A stretch of 64,000 nt of DNA from NCBI GenBank assembly GCA_021234155.1, contig JAJEKV010000226.1, positions 560,001-624,000 of the forward strand. Direction: 5' to 3'. Below the pieces are notes generated by a model that was given only the letters and a program-made list of their open reading frames with translations, was not told where the DNA came from and did no database searches. Position 1 is the first letter of the stretch, and each line of letters begins with the position of its first letter. This DNA comes from Isoetes taiwanensis (Eukaryota; Streptophyta; Lycopodiopsida; Isoetales; Isoetaceae). Of the stretch, positions 57,726-64,000 are shown piece after piece. The position numbers were made by a program, and so were the translations under genes.

Positions 57726-58160
57726 AGTAAGTAGCACCCTAGGGGGCAACTTGCAAGGGTGTGCACATTTATTCATGTGCACATTTATTCATATGTACAC
57801 ATTTATTCATGTGTATACCTTAGCCACTTAATTAATAAAGGCAAGTGGGCCATACCCATTTATCCCACAAGCCCAAAAGGGTTAGTAGAACCCTTGCCCT
57901 AACTTATAGTCTATATAAGGCAACCCTAAGTCTAACTTTCTATTTTCGTCCATAGACTTCTAGAGCTCCATTTTGCTTGCCCCAAGAGCCAATCTTGACT
58001 CCCGAAGTCTGTCTGAGCAGTCTAGCTCATCAGCTTCCCTTTCTAGCTTCACCTTCAAGTAGTTCAACAGCATGGAAGCATTCAGAGCAGGAGGAGCAAG
58101 CAAGAGATCAGGTATTTTGCCAATTCAATAGTCTAAACCACCTCCCAGACATAGAGTAAG
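57726..58160 (+). promoter_or_regulatory. Promoter- or LTR-like region
   Basis: Four copies of an 18-19 bp repeat ('gtgcacatttattcatgtgc' type) span 57757-57822. They are followed by a TATA box TATATAA at 57912-57918, then a T/C-rich leader. The layout fits a solo LTR or the promoter of the coding block downstream. No second copy was found to prove an LTR. Confidence 0.45.
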
Positions 58161-58379
58161 TAGGTTTAGCCTATTGATTTGCCCATAGCAGCCATCTAGA
58201 CCTCTAGATATCAAGCCATAACTAAAGAACCTAGCTCTGTGATTTAGATTAAATCTTATTCTTTAGTTCTTCTATGATATGGATGTGATGATGATCTCTG
58301 TGGAATCATTGTATTGGGAAGGGGGGTAAAGACCTTAAAATCCTAGTAGTCTGATGCTCCTAGCCAACCCTCTTTAATG

Positions 58380-59910
58380 CACTATTAAATTCGGCCTGTG
58401 TACAAGAACCACACCTGGTTGTGGGTGGAGGGACCAGACTGGCTTACAAGGAGGTTCATGTCCTGACTCATGACTATGTCCCTCTGGTAGTAAAGCCTAT
58501 CGGAGACTATAATGCACTAGACCTAATGCTCTGCCACTACGTGCGGGCTTTGCATGGGTTCGACACTCTTGGGGTGGTGTACACCTTCCATAGAGTTCAG
58601 TCGAGTACAGGCAGTGGCCCTCTAGTCACTTGAGTCAGCATGCCAGCCTCTGGTGGGAGCAATCCCTACCTGCCCCTTTGGAGCTGGGGAGATGAAACCC
58701 AGTAGTAGCCCCTCTGGCTATGCATCCGATGGGCTACAGTCAAGTCCCAAGACCTTTCAACCTATTCTGCAAAGTGTGCACAGGTGGGGCGGATGGAGTG
58801 GACTACCCAATTGCCATGTTCTCATGCCAGCCAAATCCATTGCCATGAATTCTATCTGCAATGACTTCTGGAGACCCAAGCTTGTCAGTCCATCCCTTGA
58901 GTCTGAGCCTAGGGTAGGATTTCCATATGTGTACTGATCTCTGTCTATGCAGATATGTGGTGAGCCATCCTTCCTGATGGTCATGTGATGTTGATGTATG
59001 TACTACTGACATGTATCTTACGCTTCCGCAGCTAGGTAGGCCCTGAGGGAGACAGGGTAAAATGACCCCTTCATTCTTCCCAGTGGAACTCTTCAAGGTT
59101 GCAGTGATACGTGGAGGGCCCTGTATTAGCATGGAGCTGGTATGGGGGATGAACTCCTATTTGTATGCGGTGAGTGCACCGTATACGAGTAGGGGACGTC
59201 ACAGGTATGCCCATGATACCGATTGGCTCTTCAAAGTCTGTGAAGCCGTATGCAAGCTTGAAGGACATAGATGCTTTGAGGGCATCTATTGCAAATTCTC
59301 TAGGGCTGGAGTGAACTCATGGTCGAATTCTTACATGAGTGAAGTTATAGACTACTGGTCTGATCTGATGCGTGTTCTAGGGGATGTTCCCTCTGGCAAT
59401 ACTGAAATACATAGCTTCTAGCCTCAAATGAGACAAGAACCATTTAGCCGAGGCAGATCCAATTGTGGTTGACAAATACAATGCTCCCCCACCTTACGTG
59501 GGACCTACAAAGGATAAAAATGCAGTTGAAATAATCGACCCATACCAGGATGTTCAGAAAGGCATGTTCTTGGTTGTCAGACCGAGGGATGCGTGTCCTG
59601 CATGGGTGGCATATGCAGAAGAGGACCCTGTACAAGACCCGACTTTTCCACATTATGAAGAGGTTCTTGTGTTTTGGTGGGAGCAGTTGCTAGGAAAGGT
59701 ACTACATATGCTCAGCAATATCGGGATTACTGGCATAAAAAATGGAGACTGAATCCTAATGAAAGACCACGCTATCAGCCTCTCAAAACCATAGACTATG
59801 GTTGATCAGTTGAGGCCAAGCCATTGTTCACAATAATCCCTGCAAATGTAAGTGTACAACTGCAGGAACTACTGGCTAAAGAGGCTACTGAAGGTGACGA
59901 GGACAACTAA
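58380..59910 (+). pseudogene. Unrecognised coding block, frame-broken
   Basis: Successive plus-strand frames read as coherent protein. 58421-58633 has 'VPLVVKPIGDYNALDLMLCH'. 59160-59421 has 'YAHDTDWLFKVCEAVCKLEG' and 'YWSDLMRVLGDVPSGNTEIH'. 59465-59690 has 'YNAPPPYVGPTKDKNAVEII', 'GMFLVVRPRDACPAWVAYAE' and 'EDPVQDPTFPHYEEV'. After a shift, 59690-59910 has 'QQYRDYWHKKWRLNPNERPR' and ends 'EATEGDEDN' stop. Together they suggest one protein of more than 450 residues with a Trp/Tyr-rich C-terminal domain. I do not recognise the family. The setting suggests a transposon-encoded protein, but no catalytic motif is identified. Confidence 0.5.
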
Positions 59911-60514
59911 ACAAGTTACTCAGGTTCGATACATCAGATAATATTTACTATGTTTATACATCCTTATATATTTCATAAGTGCTTATATCATTTTATCCTT
60001 AATAGGTGCACAAATCATCACTGATTCACTCATCATCAACACCTGCTGAGGTGATGGCATTCAGCTTATAGATCTCGCGCTCAGGAATCTAAATAAGGTG
60101 GATCACAACACGAGTTAGCCCGAGGCAATGAATCTTAGCACCATTAGCTTTGGATTGCAGATACCCTTTATTATGCAACCAACAAGATCATTGTAGCTCA
60201 GGGAGCACTTGATGGTTTCGATGTGCTCTGGACGAGTAGGCAAATAGGCCATGGGAGATGAATGACCTCTATCACTGAATGGAGCTGCTCTTATAGTCAA
60301 GTAAAATTATTGATGTGAATTATTGGTGTACATTGTAGAGCCATTATTGAGCATGTACAAGTATCAAGTACACGTACAAGTATAATGCATAATTTGTATG
60401 GATATATGTATCGTGCGACCTCATGTATCTTGGACTTAAGAAGTAGGTGAAAGTATTTGTGCTTGAGCAAATTATCTGTCCTTGAAATTCTCAAAATTGT
60501 GTTATTCTCTCCAA
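59911..60514. other. Mostly unassigned; one exon-like minus frame
   Basis: The minus-strand frame 60300-60115 ('SDRGHSSPMAYLPTRPEHIE', then 'IKCSLSYNDLVGC') has protein-like composition but no recognised family. The rest is AT-rich. Confidence 0.3.
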
Positions 60515-61070
60515 TTAATTAAATCCTGCTTCAATTTGCTTCAAATCTGGCTCTCCAATCTCGGCCAACTTACCAATACCTGCACAAGAGACCATGTAAC
60601 GATATTTGTGAAAGAAAATATCTCGGGCTCTCAAAGTAGATCCAGAATCTTGAAAAATCAATTGACCAGGCTTGTGATACACTTCAAGCATACTAGTAAT
60701 GTTGCAGGCTGAAACTTTAACAGTGTAGTTCGAAGAATAAATGGTATTGGCTTCAAGATCCGAGCTTCCAGAAACTTTCTTGTTGGCCAAATCAGAGCTA
60801 GTATAGCCATGCTCCACAACGACCTCCTTCATCTTAGTGCCTCCTGAAACAAATAAATTCCTTTTACAGGGGCCTTCCAGTGGGCATTCACATCCTTTAC
60901 TCTGGCTCTTTCACTGTATGAGTACCTGTGGATCTAGGACGGAGGGTAACCCAGCAGCCAACAGAAACAACAAAGTCAAGCCATTCGCCATTGGCATCCT
61001 TGACATTGTGAAGGACTACTGCTCTTACTTCAGATCGACCTTCAGATCGATTGCCCATACTGCATGAATG
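60515..61070 (-). pseudogene. Exon-like host gene fragment, unrecognised
   Basis: On the minus strand, frame 60832-60515 reads 'MKEVVVEHGYTSSDLANKKV', 'NITSMLEVYHKPGQLIFQDS' and 'YRYMVSCAGIGKLAEIGEPD'. It is preceded by an acceptor-like 'ttatttgtttcag' (about 60845-60857). Further upstream another frame (about 61070-60920) reads 'EVRAVVLHNVKDANGEWLDF'. This is what two exons and an intron would look like, but I cannot name the gene or find a start. It could be a live gene's exons or a captured fragment. Confidence 0.35.
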
Positions 61071-61597
61071 CTAAGAACAAAAAGTTAGTTCTAAGGAAAA
61101 CTTGAGCCGCCAGATCTATCAAAACCTTACCATATGATCTTATCACTGCCCTGTGTTCTTCAAAAACAATTTGGCTGATCAGAACTGTACCCTATTTCGA
61201 GTATATCCGTGCTTCAAACTCGATTTGGAGCAGTTACTGTGCTTCACAATAGGTTTTCCCATGCAATTTCAGATTTCTCTAGTTCCCCACACCAGCTCGA
61301 CCCCGCCAAAATAGAATTCAAGAGAACCAACTAAAATAAACTGCATTTGAGTAAATGACTTCAAATCTCCTTTGGGAAATGCTCTCTATGGAAAAATGTG
61401 GTAGATTTGGGAGTCTTCCTTGGGAGACGGGACCCTATCTAAATCCAACACGTGGCTACCAAAGCTAATATGCCATGGCAGGCATGTATTTATTAAGAAC
61501 AATGACACTCATTTCTGATTGATCATGGGGTCTCCAAAAGGACCTTTGTGAAAATAAAGAAAATCTAGACTAACTTTTTGCTCTATTCTATTCTAAT
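61071..61597. other. Unassigned
   Basis: No gene. It ends in 'tctattctattct' immediately before the LINE fragment, resembling that LINE's own tail. Confidence 0.4.
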
Positions 61598-63182
61598 GAG
61601 TGCCTGCGTGTTAAATCTCCAAAAAATCAAGCTCTTGGTAGTTCAATCTTCTTGGTATATTGTTCCAAATTTGCATTATGATAGTCATGAAGTTAAAGTT
61701 GTAGATAGCTACTAGTATCTTGGTGTAGAGTTCAGTAAGAACACACTTTGGGAACAATGTATTACCAGTCGTGTGACTACTGGCTGGAGAGCATTTTAGG
61801 CAATGCAAAACAATTATTTCTACGCAGAGTTTCATGATTGGTCACGAAAAACCCACTTGTTTCGGGCTTTGGTAGAACCTATTTTACTGTATGGTTCTGA
61901 AGTATGGGGGCCTGCCATTGGTACTAGTGCTTGGGAGAGCTTGGAATGGGTGCAAAAGTCATTTTTCACTTACAGCCTAGGAGTCAAAACTACAGTGCCC
62001 TATGCTATTCTTTTACAAGAGACAGGTTTTTAGCAATATTCCGCCATGAAGTGCCATCTCCACTATATCAGCAAGGTGCATCACATGGATGATGATAGGT
62101 ACCCTCTTCTCGCGCTTACCATGGGTGAATTTCCATAGCATTTGAAACGAAGTTGGAAAGAGAATTGTAATGCATGGTTTGCCCACTGGTCCATGCAACC
62201 GGAAAACTCCATGGTGTTTGCTAGTTCTGATCCTGAGCTTTTGCAACAATATCTTGATGTCAGCATCCTTTGTTAACGTAGGGATGCGGGCAATATGGAA
62301 ACATGGATGTGGAATCGCTATGGGTGGACAACGATTTTCTTTTGGACAAGATGAAGAATATTTTCAACATGGAGATGTCACTTATGGCTCTAGCCCATCA
62401 TCAAAAGTTTGGGCACAATTATAACAAAACTCTAGACAATATTGGTAAGATCCAAAGATTCTATATGTTTTTTAAGTGCCAACGGTTAGCTGGGGATGAT
62501 CAGAGCTCAAATCTGCAAAGGTTGGCTTTATTAACCCCATAGATGGAATACATGTATCATATTTACAATAATAATTAATATAATACAACATAATCTTACC
62601 CTAAAAAAAAAAAAAAAAAAAAAAAATCTTGATGGTTTTTTTTCTCAGAAGATATAGGATGTAGTTACGTTGGCCCAAATTAAAACTGGTCATTATCATG
62701 CACATATAAATCCCACTTTGGCACCAGGACCACAAGCTTATTTGCTTGCTTTGGGAGTGGTCACAATTGGCACGAGAAGCGAGATTATGTGCATGTTGTC
62801 AGTTACAGATTATTGAAGATGAAAGCCATACTCTGCTAAGATGTCCTGCTTTTGAGATGGCTAGGAATTGTTATTTGACTTTAGCATTCCATTCCACGCT
62901 CCCACAACTTCTTAGAGCCCCATCTGTGCATGATTTGGCATTACATATACTTGAGGTTCTAGAAGAGCCTTCACCATCGAGCCCTCGGTAGTCATCACTA
63001 CTTTGCTTATATCTTATTCTTGCTTGTATAGTATCATCATTACTGCAAAGGTCCCTTGAAAATCTTTTGAGGCAAGGGGTTTTTTAATTCTAGTAGCAAT
63101 GGTTGTACCAGACCATTGTATGGGTCCCATGGCCTCTTGGTCTTTGTGGATGTTACAAAATCTATTCTATTCTATTCTATAT
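61598..63182 (+). mobile_element. 5'-truncated LINE with (TCTAT)n tail
   Basis: Begins just after the RT catalytic region, at 'LNLQKIKLLVVQ' (61610; the NLxKTK motif). It continues 'YLGVEFSKNTLWEQCITSRV', 'LFRALVEPILLYGSEVWGPA' (61858) and 'WVQKSFFTYSLGVKTTVPYA'. It ends with a Cys/His tail 'LCACCQLQIIEDESHTLLRC' (62790) and 'LPQLLRAPSVHDLALHILEV', a 3' UTR and (TCTAT)n at 63159-63180. Frames are broken. A 25-base A-run at 62603-62627 interrupts the coding part and may mark a small poly(A) insertion (about 62540-62627). Same family as 8085-8500 on the minus strand. Confidence 0.8.
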
Positions 63183-63865
63183 CTAAAAAGCCACTTATTG
63201 GTGTTGTCGTGCTATAGAGATCAAAGACCTGCAGGTGCAGGTATTTTTATTTGTTATTGGTGGAGTCTTTACGACCTACAATGCCCAGAGTGATTGTAAG
63301 ATGCCATCCAAGACTATGCTTCAGCCACAATATACTTGCAGAGGAAAAATGCTGACCAATAATGTAGAGTGCGAATGTATAGACTATAGAGATTAATGTC
63401 TATAGATCCCAAGAGATTAGATAATAAAAGTAAGCACTTTTTGATAGCTCTGATGCTTTGGTAGATTTAATAAAGTCCTCTCTACAATCTGCAAATACTC
63501 TCTGCAAATATCAGAGCCAACCTTGGATTGTCTTATATATAAAGTATGAAATTTTCACCAAAATGTTTTGGTATTGTGGTCAACTTGTATATCGAGGACT
63601 TCTCCAGCTATAATGAAAAACATCTAGATTGCCTTGATTCTTGTCATGTTGTGTAGGATGGATAGAAAAGACAACATTTACTTCACATTTTTCCTTCATA
63701 AATTGAAATCGAGTTTGAAGGTAAAACTATCAATGCCATAAATTTAGAAAGTTTGATACATACATTTTTTCAACCACTTGAAAAGGCAAATATGGTTTTG
63801 ACATCGGCCCTCAACAGGTTCAACCAAGGATTGTGTGGATCATTATGCCATTTATTTAATATAAT
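63183..63865. other. Unassigned
   Basis: AT-rich, no gene or repeat recognised. Confidence 0.45.
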
Positions 63866-63894
63866 GCGGTGGTGCAATACTATTAAGGGAAATT

Positions 63895-64000
63895 TACCAA
63901 AATAACCTTAATTGTTGACTTATTTCCCAAAAAGCCCTTCGTATTTTCAAAATTCCCAAATTGCCCTTAATTCTTTGGTATTTTCCCAAATAGCCCTTTC
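63895..64000. repeat. ~35-bp tandem repeats at the window end
   Basis: About three imperfect units of 'attttcccaaatagcccttt' type (near 63925, 63947 and 63980). Such sequences occur at the ends of many plant elements; the window stops before it can be resolved. Confidence 0.5.

Noticed and set aside
57726-58160. Definite LTR call
   Set aside because: There is a TATA box and short repeats, but no second copy, primer site or TG...CA ends were found.
1-64000. tRNA or rRNA genes
   Set aside because: No cloverleaf with A and B boxes or ribosomal sequence was seen; the tRNA-like 12-mers are retroelement primer sites.

Overview
The window is repeat-dominated nuclear DNA of a land plant. Every LTR element whose start can be read has a primer site for plant initiator tRNA-Met (TGGTATCAGAGC), the LINEs are of plant L1 type with zf-RVT tails, one gene fragment resembles plant EXO70, and misreads at CAG/CTG trinucleotides look like the trace of dense CHG methylation. 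A Penelope-like reverse transcriptase (such elements are known from conifers and Selaginella and are scarce in flowering plants) and the density of decayed elements favour a large-genome non-flowering plant such as a gymnosperm, fern or lycophyte. That placement is inference. I see no intact host gene, rRNA, tRNA or CRISPR.

Layout. 0-1.9 kb: a possible host exon fragment, otherwise unassigned. 1.95-8.06 kb: a minus-strand, endonuclease-less Penelope-like element (gag-like ORF with an Arg-Gly tract, then RT) framed by two identical 162-bp direct repeats. 8.06-11.2 kb: remnants of a minus-strand LINE with a pentanucleotide tail, plus a MITE-like hairpin. 11.6-13.75 kb: first copy of a repeat called R here, with a 70-bp minisatellite and a decayed satellite-like array. 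13.8-17.7 kb: unassigned DNA with a small Copia gag relic.

17.8-44.85 kb is one nested structure. A plus-strand L1-type LINE (LINE-1) is split in its RT by a minus-strand poly(A) retroposon with a 15-bp target duplication. That retroposon is split by a 5.6-kb Copia element with a 5-bp duplication (TGCTC). A 7.17-kb segment holding the Copia element, most of the retroposon and 0.3 kb of LINE was then tandemly triplicated with 2-bp microhomology at the joints. The three units are almost identical except at CAG/CTG sites, so most of the frame breaks that differ between units are probably read errors rather than decay.

44.85-56.95 kb is a mosaic array of R, an EXO70-like fragment and the LTR of a non-coding LTR element, repeated about three times with internal deletions. 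A second L1-type LINE (LINE-2, 13-bp target duplication) is inserted in it. 57.7-59.9 kb has a promoter/LTR-like region followed by a coherent, frame-broken coding block I cannot assign. 60.1-61.1 kb has exon-like minus-strand sequence. 61.6-63.2 kb is a 5'-truncated LINE of the same family as the 8-11 kb remnants.

The only functions encoded are retrotransposition functions: Gag, aspartic protease, integrase, RT/RNase H, AP-type endonuclease and zinc-finger tails. Unit C of the triplication carries the best-preserved Copia coding region; the element's last 556 codons are uninterrupted there.
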